Part shown: positions 18,776 through 27,582 of the stretch, one piece after another
Numbering within the stretch: position 1 is the stretch's first letter
Layout of the letters: each line of letters starts with the position of its first letter
NCBI RefSeq assembly: GCF_017115095.1
Contig: NZ_JABXKI010000158.1
Location: forward strand, 1-37,971
Direction of reading: 5' to 3'
From: Nostoc sp. NMS4
Lineage (GTDB): Bacteria > Cyanobacteriota > Cyanobacteriia > Cyanobacteriales > Nostocaceae
DNA: 37,971 nt
Translations under genes and position numbers: made by a program
Notes under the pieces: generated by a model
What the model was told of the DNA's origin: nothing
Databases searched by the model: none
Seen by the model: the letters and a program-made list of their open reading frames with translations, nothing else

Positions 18776-20207
18776 TGACCGACCTCAAGATAGGTAAAAC
18801 GAAAGTGATAGGAGCGCGTTCTTCCACGTTGACTCGCACAACAGTAGTAGTTCCCGAAGAAATTTTCAGGTGTGGACCGATGGAGGAAGACCACTTATAA
18901 CCGCTCGGTGTGTTGGTATCTAAATCGAGGTCAGAGAATACTTGTATCAGTCCTTGTTGTTGAGACACTAAACCTTCTAGCACTTCGGAATTACCCACCT
19001 CATTAGCGGCTGCTTCTTTAGTAATCGGAAAGCGTGAGATGCTAGTAACATTACCCACAATGCCACCAAAGCGTTCCCGCTTCACCGTTTGGGGAGTAAT
19101 TTGTATCTTCATCCCCGGCTGAATTTTCTTACCATCAGCAACAGGAAAATAGGTAACGCCAACCAGTTTGCTTTTAGGATTTTCCGCCTCAATGGTTGCG
19201 AGGCGAGTTCCGGCGCTAACAACTTGTCCTGGTGTCAGCGTGATTTCTAAAACACGTCCGCTATATTGACTAATAATCTGACTATCATTGCCTAATTGCA
19301 CTTCTAATTGGGCAATTTGTCGCTTAACATCTTGAATCTCTTTTCGTCGGGTGGTGACACTTTCGAGGTCTTGTTGAGCCACAGAAGCCTGTTTGCTATC
19401 TAGTTCTTTTAACTGAGCTTGTAAGTCAGAAATGGTACTGAGGTTTTCCCGATAATCTTTTTCTGTTTGCGTCGCTTTTACATCCAGTTCTTTCAACTGA
19501 TTTTGGATATCAACAATTTTTTCCAGGTTTTGCAAATATTCTTGTTCAGCCGTGAGTGCTTCATCACCAGAAATCGCCCCCTCTTTTTTGAATAGCTGTT
19601 TGCGGATTTCCATTCTCTGAAGGAAAACAGGGGTTAGAGCTTGGGCTTGTTTGAGGCGCTGTTCTAAACCTTGGCGTTGCTGTCCAATAGAGGTGTTACC
19701 TTTGGTTTTGAGGAGAGGCGTGATAGCTCGCAGTTCCAGTATACGTTGCTGGAGGTAGTGGCTTTGTTGTTGTTGCGATCGCTTTTCTTGTTCCAGCCTT
19801 TGTCTTTGCAAAGAACCAACTGCTTGGTTTTGTGATTCTAATTCCGTTAGTTTAGCCCGTTGCTGTTGCAGTTGCTTACGGAGTTCAGCTTGGTCAATCG
19901 TCGCCAACACCTGCCCCTTTTTGACGACATCCCCAACTTTGACATTGAGAGCCATCAATTGTCCAGCACTTTTTGATTGCAGTTGTACAACATTGCTGAG
20001 GTAAATCAATACCCCTTGACCCTCAACAGTAATGGGGATGCGTCCGTAAATGCTCCAGATAACAGCTACTCCCACTATCGAACCCAAGGCGACAAGAGGT
20101 AGCCAACTTCTGGGGCTGACTACCTGCATAAGTTGGTCTAGTCTTTCAGGAGAAGAGAGACGCTCTAAGGATTCTTTGCGAAATATACTGCGTTTTTGGT
20201 GGAGCAT
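18762..20207 (-). CDS. HlyD-family secretion protein (NHLM-system membrane fusion protein)
   Basis: One N-terminal TM, lipoyl-like halves (KVGDVVKKGQVLATID; LTPGQVVSAGTRLATIE), long coiled coil; overlaps the next ABC gene by 14 bp. Confidence 0.9.
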   Translation of the reverse strand: MLHQKRSIFRKESLERLSSPERLDQLMQVVSPRSWLPLVALGSIVGVAVIWSIYGRIPITVEGQGVLIYLSNVVQLQSKSAGQLMALNVKVGDVVKKGQVLATIDQAELRKQLQQQRAKLTELESQNQAVGSLQRQRLEQEKRSQQQQSHYLQQRILELRAITPLLKTKGNTSIGQQRQGLEQRLKQAQALTPVFLQRMEIRKQLFKKEGAISGDEALTAEQEYLQNLEKIVDIQNQLKELDVKATQTEKDYRENLSTISDLQAQLKELDSKQASVAQQDLESVTTRRKEIQDVKRQIAQLEVQLGNDSQIISQYSGRVLEITLTPGQVVSAGTRLATIEAENPKSKLVGVTYFPVADGKKIQPGMKIQITPQTVKRERFGGIVGNVTSISRFPITKEAAANEVGNSEVLEGLVSQQQGLIQVFSDLDLDTNTPSGYKWSSSIGPHLKISSGTTTVVRVNVEERAPITFVLPILRSVSGIY

Positions 20208-20273
20208 TTACATTTATGAATATTTTCAATAATTCTTTCTTTAAAATCTTCTGAAGAATGAGAAGCAACACCT

Positions 20274-21038
20274 TTAAATACGTTCAGCAAGAAGATGAAA
20301 ACAACGGGCAACTTGCCGATAAGGATCTTGTTCACCAGCAAGCCATTCTGCTAAGTAGATATCCGAATAATTTTCTACTGTCATTGGCTTAGTGATGTGA
20401 TCGGTGAATATGCCAACTCCGTACCATTTCTTAACCAAAGATCCAGAAGATTCCAAAATTTTAGTGATATGGTTGCGAGAATGATCATAAGTAGGCAAAT
20501 ACTTACTGTCTATTTGTGTCCCACCTTCTAAGCTCATGATTGCCTCTTGCCATTGTCCTTGCAGTCCACACCGCATGGCTATGGCTTCTGTGTTGATGGA
20601 AAGCACCGAAATTAAACCACCTTGACGCACCAGATTTGTTAAACTCAATAGCATCGGAGCAGGATTCTCTTCATACATCAATACACTATGACAACATACC
20701 AAGTCAAAATCGGTACCAACTAGGTTTACTACATCCTCTCCATCACCTTGAACTAGTTCAATCCGTGAGCGAACCACTTCAGATTCAGATGATAACTTAT
20801 GTTTAGCAATAGCAAGCATTCTTGGATCGAGATCCACAATCACTACTGAATGACCTGCTCGAGCTAACATAATTGCTTGCTGACCGAACCCACCACCTAC
20901 ATCGACTACGCGCTGTGGCTTCGGAGTCATGTGAGTCAGCAAAGCACGCGTTACTACCTCAAACCGAATAGTACCAGCAGCGCGGGCGTAAGCTTTAGCA
21001 AGAACCGATGCATTCTCAGTCCAAAGATTTTTCTTCAT
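20274..21038 (-). CDS. class I SAM-dependent methyltransferase
   Basis: Motif I VVDVGGGFGQQAIMLARAGHSVVIVDLDPRML; DLVCCHSVLMY. Confidence 0.85.
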   Translation of the reverse strand: MKKNLWTENASVLAKAYARAAGTIRFEVVTRALLTHMTPKPQRVVDVGGGFGQQAIMLARAGHSVVIVDLDPRMLAIAKHKLSSESEVVRSRIELVQGDGEDVVNLVGTDFDLVCCHSVLMYEENPAPMLLSLTNLVRQGGLISVLSINTEAIAMRCGLQGQWQEAIMSLEGGTQIDSKYLPTYDHSRNHITKILESSGSLVKKWYGVGIFTDHITKPMTVENYSDIYLAEWLAGEQDPYRQVARCFHLLAERI

Positions 21039-21103
21039 ACAATTTTTGATGAAAAGAGAGTCATTTTATTAATACCATTCGGGTCTAAACCAAAGATTAT
21101 TTA

Positions 21104-22222
21104 TCATCTAATTATCCCGCAGCAATCATTTTTTATGTCGCGATCGCTATCAGGTGAAAATACGTCCTCTGCCTGACAGTTTAATGGGTGAGCATTTAAT
21201 GATGGTGTTATATCATCCAAATTCAGCGGTAAAGAGTCTTCATCTACCCAAATGAACCCTCCCTTAGTTATTAAATCTAAATGAATTTTAGATTGGTATA
21301 AACTAGAACCCTGATTATGTTGCCCAAAGCCTAAATGGACTCCTGGACATCGTTCATTTATATGAGAATTTAATGGGATAGCATGTTGTACGCAGTAGTT
21401 TGTACCAAATCCTAGCTCGCCGACGTTCATACCGTTAGGACTATTAAAACACTTTGCGACGACGGACTTCATTTTCATATTTTCACATTCAAAATCTGTA
21501 GCTTTTCCTTTTTCAATAAAAACCTTGATAGGATTATTTTCAAGACGAGTATCGATATATGTAGTAGCATTTAAATTGAATGCAAAATTTGCAACTAGTG
21601 TCCCTTCAATACAATCAGGGTAAGTTGCAACTTCTCCTGCTGGCAGAATAAGAGTATCCCTTTCTCTCCATACTCCGTGATTACTTATCCAGCGAAAACG
21701 CTCTGAATCTAAGTGTACTTTTAAATCAGTCCCTCCTTGACACTTTATTCGTAAAGTTTTTGCTTGCATACATCGTTCTAGAATAGTGGAATTACGCGCT
21801 AATAATTGTTTTGGTTTAGCATGAAGTGCATAAGAAAATAAATCGGAACAAGCACTCATTGCACGAATAATCAAGTAATTTTCTTCATCATATATAGATA
21901 GTGCTTTCATAATTTCATTTGTGTGCGAGAAGGTATCAAGCTCAAATGTCATAATATAAAGCTTCCTATTTCCAGCAAGCTTTTCTTTTTGAGGAAGTAC
22001 ATTCACAAATCTGTCGAAAAACCCTGCATCCTTTAGTGGCTTCATCCAAATTGAATTTACCTCTATATTTCGTAATTCAAGAGCATGGTTTACCCATGCT
22101 GCGGATTCTCGACTGTTTTTTGTATAAGCAATAATGACTTTATCTTCCGCTTTTACCATAGCATAGTCATCAAGTAGATAATTAACACCTTGCCATATTT
22201 TTTCATCAATCATATTATTCAT
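21104..22222 (-). CDS. peptidase M29 (aminopeptidase)-like protein
   Basis: GEVATYPDCIEGTLVAN, GELGFGTN, CPGVHLGFGQHNQ, SLYQSKIHLDLI match the layout of M29 metal-ligand motifs (E, E, H, Y, HxD). Confidence 0.7.
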   Translation of the reverse strand: MNNMIDEKIWQGVNYLLDDYAMVKAEDKVIIAYTKNSRESAAWVNHALELRNIEVNSIWMKPLKDAGFFDRFVNVLPQKEKLAGNRKLYIMTFELDTFSHTNEIMKALSIYDEENYLIIRAMSACSDLFSYALHAKPKQLLARNSTILERCMQAKTLRIKCQGGTDLKVHLDSERFRWISNHGVWRERDTLILPAGEVATYPDCIEGTLVANFAFNLNATTYIDTRLENNPIKVFIEKGKATDFECENMKMKSVVAKCFNSPNGMNVGELGFGTNYCVQHAIPLNSHINERCPGVHLGFGQHNQGSSLYQSKIHLDLITKGGFIWVDEDSLPLNLDDITPSLNAHPLNCQAEDVFSPDSDRDIKNDCCGIIR

Positions 22223-22430
22223 CTCTATCCCAAAACTACGTTTATGGATCGGTCGTGTAACAATACTGCTCGGTTAAGCATTTTTAACTCGGAATTGGGT
22301 TTTGGGTAAAGGTTAAAGGTTTTTTCTTTCCCCTTTTCCCCTTTTCCCCTTTCCCCTTAACCGACAAGTATTGGATCGTGTAAGACTGTATGGTAAAAGT
22401 GTCTTGCCTGAATTGTTTGGCATCTCAAAG

Positions 22431-22551
22431 CAACTGGGGAACATCAGACCGGTCTTCGGACTGGTGTCGGCTACGAAATCTAGATTCTTAATACTAGATT
22501 TTGTAGCCCATACCAGATATCACCTAATAAGTGCGTAGCCCTCCCCAGTTG
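22431..22551 (-). other. structured element directly after the precursor gene (predicted multi-stem RNA/terminator or palindromic repeat)
   Basis: Outer arms CAACTGGGGA (22431-22440) / TCCCCAGTTG (22542-22551) perfectly complementary; inner hairpins CTACGAAATCTAG...CTAGATTTTGTAG and ACCGGTCTTCGGACTGGT. Confidence 0.7.
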
Positions 22552-22553
22552 GG

Positions 22554-22748
22554 TCAGTTCGCGGATACAGTTTTATAAGAAACTTCCCAACCACCGCTCA
22601 CATCTGTTGAGTCAGCAAAATCAATTTCTTGTTCCTCTTCTTCCTGACTCTCTTGATTTTCAGCGTCTACCATATAAGCAATTTTCTTTTCGATTTCTTC
22701 AAATTCAGGTTGGACTTTGTTTCTTGACAGGTTATTTTCTTCAGACAT
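22554..22748 (-). CDS. putative RiPP/peptide precursor, 64 aa, double-glycine-type leader
   Basis: MSEENNLSRNKVQPEFEEIEKKIAYMVDAENQESQEEEEQEIDFADSTDVSGG/WEVSYKTVSAN; RBS-like TTGAGGCG upstream of ATG; next to C39/NHLM exporter genes. Confidence 0.72.
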   Translation of the reverse strand: MSEENNLSRNKVQPEFEEIEKKIAYMVDAENQESQEEEEQEIDFADSTDVSGGWEVSYKTVSAN

Positions 22749-22856
22749 GATATTCGCCTCAATTAAATAAATAAGTAGTGATTGCTAGTGGTTTTTAGCT
22801 AACGGTAAGCAAAACCAGGATTCTATTAAGATTTTGCTGCAAAGTAACTTTTAAAC

Positions 22857-22897
22857 CAATGCACATTTTTTAGGTAAGACTGTCATTTTTTTTGTTA
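22857..22897 (-). promoter_or_regulatory. AT-rich conserved motif, copy A (upstream of precursor gene)
   Basis: CAATGCACATTTTTTAGGTAAGACTGTCATTTTTTTTGTT; similar to copies B, C, D. Confidence 0.5.
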
Positions 22898-22904
22898 GAG
22901 TTCA

Positions 22905-23106
22905 TGAATTCAACTTACTTTTAGCTGTCTCAGCATCTAATCAAACCTTTTACCCAATAGTGCCACACCATCTAAAGTGTTATGTTATTATTCAATTCAT
23001 CTTCATATTCAAAATTTTTACCAAACAGCAGACCTTTGCTATAAACCTGCCTGCTATAATGAAGTTGAGTGATCATTCTTTGTAATTTATGAGAAAGCAA
23101 AGTAGC
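22905..23106 (-). pseudogene. degenerate copy 1 of the 3' end of the cNMP-binding gene
   Basis: Aligns by eye to 24220-24425 (caacttacttttagctgtctcagcatctaatcaaacc... vs taacttacttttaactgccccagcatccaatcaaatc...) with indels. Confidence 0.8.
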
Positions 23107-23125
23107 GTTCAAATGCATTTGAACA

Positions 23126-23165
23126 CAATGCACAATTTTTCGGTGAGACTATGATTTTTTTGGCT
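23126..23165 (-). promoter_or_regulatory. AT-rich conserved motif, copy B
   Basis: CAATGCACAATTTTTCGGTGAGACTATGATTTTTTTGGC. Confidence 0.4.
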
Positions 23166-23206
23166 TTTTGTCACGATGAATTCACTATCTAATAATCTGA
23201 TGCGCT

Positions 23207-23353
23207 CTCTATCCAGGAATTCAACTTACTCTTAACCGTCCCACCATCTAAAACGTTATCATTCAATTCATCTTCATAATATTCCGCCATATTTTCAAGC
23301 AACGGCAAACCTTACTCAGCATTCCTTGTAGTCTATAAGAAAGCAAAATAGCG
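23207..23353 (-). pseudogene. degenerate copy 2 of the 3' end of the cNMP-binding gene
   Basis: atccaggaattcaacttactcttaaccgtcccaccatctaaaacgttatcattcaattcatcttcat... aligns to 24215-24420 with a deletion. Confidence 0.8.
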
Positions 23354-23380
23354 ATCGCACACTAAAAGCGCGATTGAACA

Positions 23381-23420
23381 CAATGCACAATTTTTAGTTA
23401 ATGCTATGATTTTTTTAGTT
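23381..23420 (-). promoter_or_regulatory. AT-rich conserved motif, copy C
   Basis: CAATGCACAATTTTTAGTTAATGCTATGATTTTTTTAGTT. Confidence 0.4.
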
Positions 23421-23491
23421 AAAATTCATCGATTTTATATCTTCACCAGAAAATGGTTATATAATTAGATATCACAAAATGAATTATATAA

Positions 23492-23752
23492 ATGAACATG
23501 GAACGTGAAGCAGTCACAATCCGGTTTCCTATTCCTTTGTTAAACAAAGCAAAACATCTTAAAGATGGCTCAGAGTCATTCAACGAGCTAGTGGTTGAAG
23601 CGGTGGAACGAGAGGTTAAACGACGACAGGCTATTGCTACTCATCAGAGCATCGTAGCCAGACGTGCCAAAATCAAGGCTAGAACTGGCATACACCCAGA
23701 TGTGAATGTTCTCATTCATCGCCTCAGAGAAGGGGATATGCGAAGTGAATAA
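23492..23752 (+). CDS. antitoxin of VapBC-like toxin-antitoxin pair
   Basis: Small ORF with MEREAVTIRFPIPLLNKAKHL RHH-like start; 8-bp overlap with the PIN-domain gene. Confidence 0.75.
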   Translation: MNMEREAVTIRFPIPLLNKAKHLKDGSESFNELVVEAVEREVKRRQAIATHQSIVARRAKIKARTGIHPDVNVLIHRLREGDMRSE

Positions 23753-24173
23753 AGTCTTATGCTTGGACACAAGCGTTCTTATTGCCTATCTTGTGCCTGA
23801 TGAAAATGAACCATTAGCAGATAATCTGGTGCTGGAAGCAGTTGTGGGACATACACGTTTAGTTATTCCCAGCTTTGCTTGGGCGGAAATAGGCTCAGTA
23901 TTACGTAAGAAAGTCAGGATGGGTTTACTGACAATCGAAGAAGCAGAAGGCTGTTATCTAGATTTTTGCAATCTACCCATAGATTACATTAACGAGCAGT
24001 TGCTCAGAGTCAGAGCTTGGGAAATTGCAGAACAATATCAACTACCAACACTCTATGATGCTGCATTTTTAGCTTGTGCTGAGGGCGAACAAGCACAGTT
24101 CTGGACGGCTGACAAGGTGCTATTAAATAAACTATTGCCACTACCAGCTTATGTCAATCAACTAGGACTCTAG
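23745..24173 (+). CDS. PIN-domain (VapC-like) toxin, GTG start
   Basis: VLCLDTSVLIAYLVPDE, PSFAWAEIGSVLRKK, LPTLYDAAFLACAE, FWTADKVL: PIN acidic residues. Confidence 0.88.
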   Translation: MNKVLCLDTSVLIAYLVPDENEPLADNLVLEAVVGHTRLVIPSFAWAEIGSVLRKKVRMGLLTIEEAEGCYLDFCNLPIDYINEQLLRVRAWEIAEQYQLPTLYDAAFLACAEGEQAQFWTADKVLLNKLLPLPAYVNQLGL

Positions 24174-24226
24174 CAAGTACCAATATTGCCAGTGATATCA
24201 AGTAGTGGGCTGCTATACCCAGCAAT

Positions 24227-25321
24227 TTAACTTACTTTTAACTGCCCCAGCATCCAATCAAATCTTTTTGCTGCGATCGCCACACGGTCTAAAACGTTAT
24301 CATTCAATTCATCCTCATATTCTACATCTTTAGCTAACGGTAAACCTTTACTATAAACCCGCCTACCATAACCAAGCTGATTCAGCATTCCTTGCAATCT
24401 TTGAGAAAGCAATGTTGCAATAACTTGATAAAAACGAGATGCAAATCCGATATCTTGCTGTAACTTTGCTGCTAATTGCTGTCGGTCAATTGACAATACA
24501 ATTGAATCTTCAATAGCTTTAACCGTTGCTAAAGGTAGGCGACCATCAATGAAGGGTGTTTCGCCGATGATTTCGCCTTTGGATAATCTGGCTATTTCTC
24601 TACCAGAAGCTTCACTACCTTCTATAGCAGCAAAAGCACGAGCTAAGGGGTTACGCTCATTTTCATCAATAGAAAGACACATTGCTCCATCTAAAAGAAT
24701 ATACAGCCCATCCACAAGCCCTCTTTCACTGATAAGTACGGTATTAGCCAGAATTTTCTGTATCTTACCACAAGTCGTCATCCAATCGATGTCACTATCA
24801 TGTAATCCTCCCAACACAAATAGGACATCTCTCAAAGGTTGACTTTGTGCTAAATTGTTACGTCCCTGTTGATTAATGGTACTTTGGAGTCGATCGGAAA
24901 GGATAATTGCGATCGCTCGATAAAAACGCGCAGCAAAACCAACATCTTGCTGCAATTTTGCTGCCAATTTTTGTTGTGAAATCGACATTACTAGAGATTT
25001 CTCTACAGCTTTCACAGTTGTGGCTGTAACACGAGTCCCTACTAAGGGAAGTTCTCCTACTACCTCACCACGAGATAATCTGGCAATCTCCCGACTGAAG
25101 ACTTCATCTCCTTCGATAGCTGCAAAAGCACGAGTTAAAGGATTATTATCTGGTTGAGAAATGCTAACTGTTAAAATGCCATCTAGCAAAATGTGTAAAC
25201 AATCGGCAGCTTTTCCCTCTTGGATCAGTATAGTGCCAGGAGCTATTTCTCGTTGATGACCTGTGGCAATCATCCAATCAATGTCACTGGTAGTTAATTC
25301 TTTGAGTAAAACTTCTGTCAT
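24227..25321 (-). CDS. protein with two tandem cyclic-nucleotide-binding-like domains
   Basis: Internal duplication: RAFAAIEGDEVFSREIARLSRGEVVGELPLV and RAFAAIEGSEASGREIARLSKGEIIGETPFI; CRP/cNBD style; no HTH recognised. Confidence 0.85.
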   Translation of the reverse strand: MTEVLLKELTTSDIDWMIATGHQREIAPGTILIQEGKAADCLHILLDGILTVSISQPDNNPLTRAFAAIEGDEVFSREIARLSRGEVVGELPLVGTRVTATTVKAVEKSLVMSISQQKLAAKLQQDVGFAARFYRAIAIILSDRLQSTINQQGRNNLAQSQPLRDVLFVLGGLHDSDIDWMTTCGKIQKILANTVLISERGLVDGLYILLDGAMCLSIDENERNPLARAFAAIEGSEASGREIARLSKGEIIGETPFIDGRLPLATVKAIEDSIVLSIDRQQLAAKLQQDIGFASRFYQVIATLLSQRLQGMLNQLGYGRRVYSKGLPLAKDVEYEDELNDNVLDRVAIAAKRFDWMLGQLKVS

Positions 25322-25330
25322 AACTAATAC

Positions 25331-26545
25331 CTATTTTGAATTTGATATTTTTGATTCTTGTAGAGATACAAAATTTTGCGTCTCTACACACGAAGTTTTC
25401 AGCAATGTATCTAAGTGTTGTTGAATAATTGAGTTAGCCTCTTTTGAAGCTAATTCTTCCAATGTTAAATAAGTCAATGCCATTAACATCAACGGTTGAA
25501 TATTAGTATCAGTTAATTTCGTTGCATACTCAGCGTGAAAGCACTGCAAATTTTCGGCGGCTGCTTTCACTAATGCTTGTATAATCTTAAAAGCTCCATC
25601 GGAGAGTGGTGGATTACCCCGATAATTTTGTAGTCTACCTCCCTCGCGGTAATCAGGAAACGACTCTAACCCCAGAAATCGCAAACACCAGTCGGCTCGA
25701 TAATACCCGGTAGCGGCTACAATCCCTCTGTAGTCGGCAATTAGCTCATCAAGGATATTGTTTTGCATCGAGTTAAATAAGCGGCGTGTAAAGTAGTGTG
25801 TACATTCATGTTCCAGCCGAATTGTTAGTGATAGCTGCTGCCATTGGGATTTTTCAAGTCCCATATCGGTGGCTGAAACGTTGCTATAATCGCCATCACT
25901 CAAAATAATGAATTTATCTTGATAAAGTTGTTTCTGTGGTATCAAGCCTTGAAATTCTTTTGCCCAATTAATTTCTGAGTTAGCAAAATTTTCCGCCCCC
26001 CATTTTTGACGATACTGACGAATCCGATCCCAATTATTAAATCCGCTAATTATACAAGCTCCCATAGAGTTAGGGATTGGCTGGGGTTCATTTCGCTTTA
26101 TTAGGGCTTGTACTAAAGAAACAAAGTCTTGTCGGTTTCCAGTTATTAATACTGGTATGATGCCAGCCAAGCTTTGATGCAGTATTAATTGGAGTTTTTC
26201 TGGTTGTTGTAAAACTAAACCAGTCGCTTCAGAGATTCCATCCGTAGCAACGCCCCGACGAGTGGCAGACAGATACGCTTCAGTTTGGCTAATACCTTCT
26301 TTAATGGGGAATCGCAACTGAATCAGTCGTTGTTTGAGTGCTTCAAATACTCCTAAAACTTTGGCTGCAGCGGCGTATTATTCCCAAGCAGCCACAAAAA
26401 ATTCAGGAGTAAGGGGGAACTTGAAAGGATGAGTTAATGTGTTGTGATCAAAAACGTTTTGATTGTATACCAATAATTCTTCCGCCTCTGTAGCAGTGGC
26501 TCCAAAGTAGGTGAGGATATCGGTACGAAATGATTGTTTAATCAT
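25331..26545 (-). pseudogene. hypothetical 404-codon protein interrupted by in-frame TAA at 26378-26380
   Basis: In-frame upstream reading MIKQSFRTDILTYFGATATEAEELLVYNQNVFDHNTLTHPFKFPLTPEFFVAAWE*YAAAAKVLGVFEALKQRLIQLRFPIKEG joins the annotated ORF. Confidence 0.85.
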
Positions 26546-26680
26546 AGGCGATGGGAGAGTGGGGAAGCAGGAATTTTAGATTTTAGACTTCGACTACGCT
26601 CAGTCGAACGATTTTGAATTTTAGATTGAAATTTAATCCAAAATCTAAAATCCAAAATCCAAAATTGAATTGCCCAATAA

Positions 26681-27469
26681 CTAACGAGTAACGACTAAAC
26701 CAGCAATCTGATCGGTAATTCCTGCAATTGTCTGACTGATGGGATGTTCAGGGTGACGTAGGGAGAAAATACCAAGGCTTGCTAGCTGCATCATTTCTTC
26801 GGAAAGGGGCAAAATTCCGGCTACTGGGACGTTGTAGATTTTCTCAACCTGTTGTTGCAAGTCTGCAAAGTTCAAGCTTGGTAACGCCTTGTTAATTACT
26901 AGCAACATTTTTGGCACTCTGAGCTTCCGGGCTACATCCACTGTTACCGCAGTACCTTGAAAGTCTTGATTATCTGGACGTAAGAGAATTATTAGAACAT
27001 TAGAAATACCAATGGAAAGTAAGGTTTCTTCATTCAATCCTGGATGTGTATCTATTAATAAATAGTCTAGTTTCAGGCTGCGAATAAGTTGCTGAAAACC
27101 ATCGTTGAGTCGGATTACATCATATCCTTCACGCAGAATTCTAGCGATTTCACCAGCTTTAATACTAGAAGGTACTAGGTAAAGCCTACCCTTGACTGTA
27201 CCTGCATTTCCTGGTTCTGCAATTAGAGTATCAGTCACGTCATAGGCTGCGTCTTTAATATCACATTGTCCCCATAAATAATCATTGAGTGAGCGTTCTA
27301 TTTTATTCTCGTTGAGTCCGAAAATAACGTGAATTCCTGGTGATTGGATGTCAGTATCAATAATGCCTACACGTTGTCCTTGAAGCGCCATAGTAGCTGC
27401 TATATTGGCAATCAAGTTTGATTTACCAGTACCGCCACGGAATGAATGAACTGCGATAATTTGTGCCAT
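26681..27469 (-). CDS. MinD/ParA-family ATPase
   Basis: Deviant Walker A HSFRGGTGKSN; GIIDTDIQSPG; DYLLIDTHPGL. Confidence 0.9.
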   Translation of the reverse strand: MAQIIAVHSFRGGTGKSNLIANIAATMALQGQRVGIIDTDIQSPGIHVIFGLNENKIERSLNDYLWGQCDIKDAAYDVTDTLIAEPGNAGTVKGRLYLVPSSIKAGEIARILREGYDVIRLNDGFQQLIRSLKLDYLLIDTHPGLNEETLLSIGISNVLIILLRPDNQDFQGTAVTVDVARKLRVPKMLLVINKALPSLNFADLQQQVEKIYNVPVAGILPLSEEMMQLASLGIFSLRHPEHPISQTIAGITDQIAGLVVTR

Positions 27470-27533
27470 ATATTACCTCGTAATTAATTATTTATTGGGC
27501 ATTGGGCATGGGACATTGGGGAAAGAATTCTTA

Positions 27534-27582
27534 TAACTCCTAACTCCTAACTCTTAACTCCTAACTCTTAACTTCTAACTCT
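27534..27582. repeat. heptanucleotide STRR, seven units of TAACTCC/T
   Basis: TAACTCC TAACTCC TAACTCT TAACTCC TAACTCT TAACTTC TAACTCT; overlaps the 3' end of the permease-like CDS. Confidence 0.9.

Noticed and set aside
22300-22365. Pyrimidine-rich ttttcccc tract as a promoter or terminator
   Set aside because: Resembles ordinary low-complexity intergenic repeat; no stem-loop or consensus seen.
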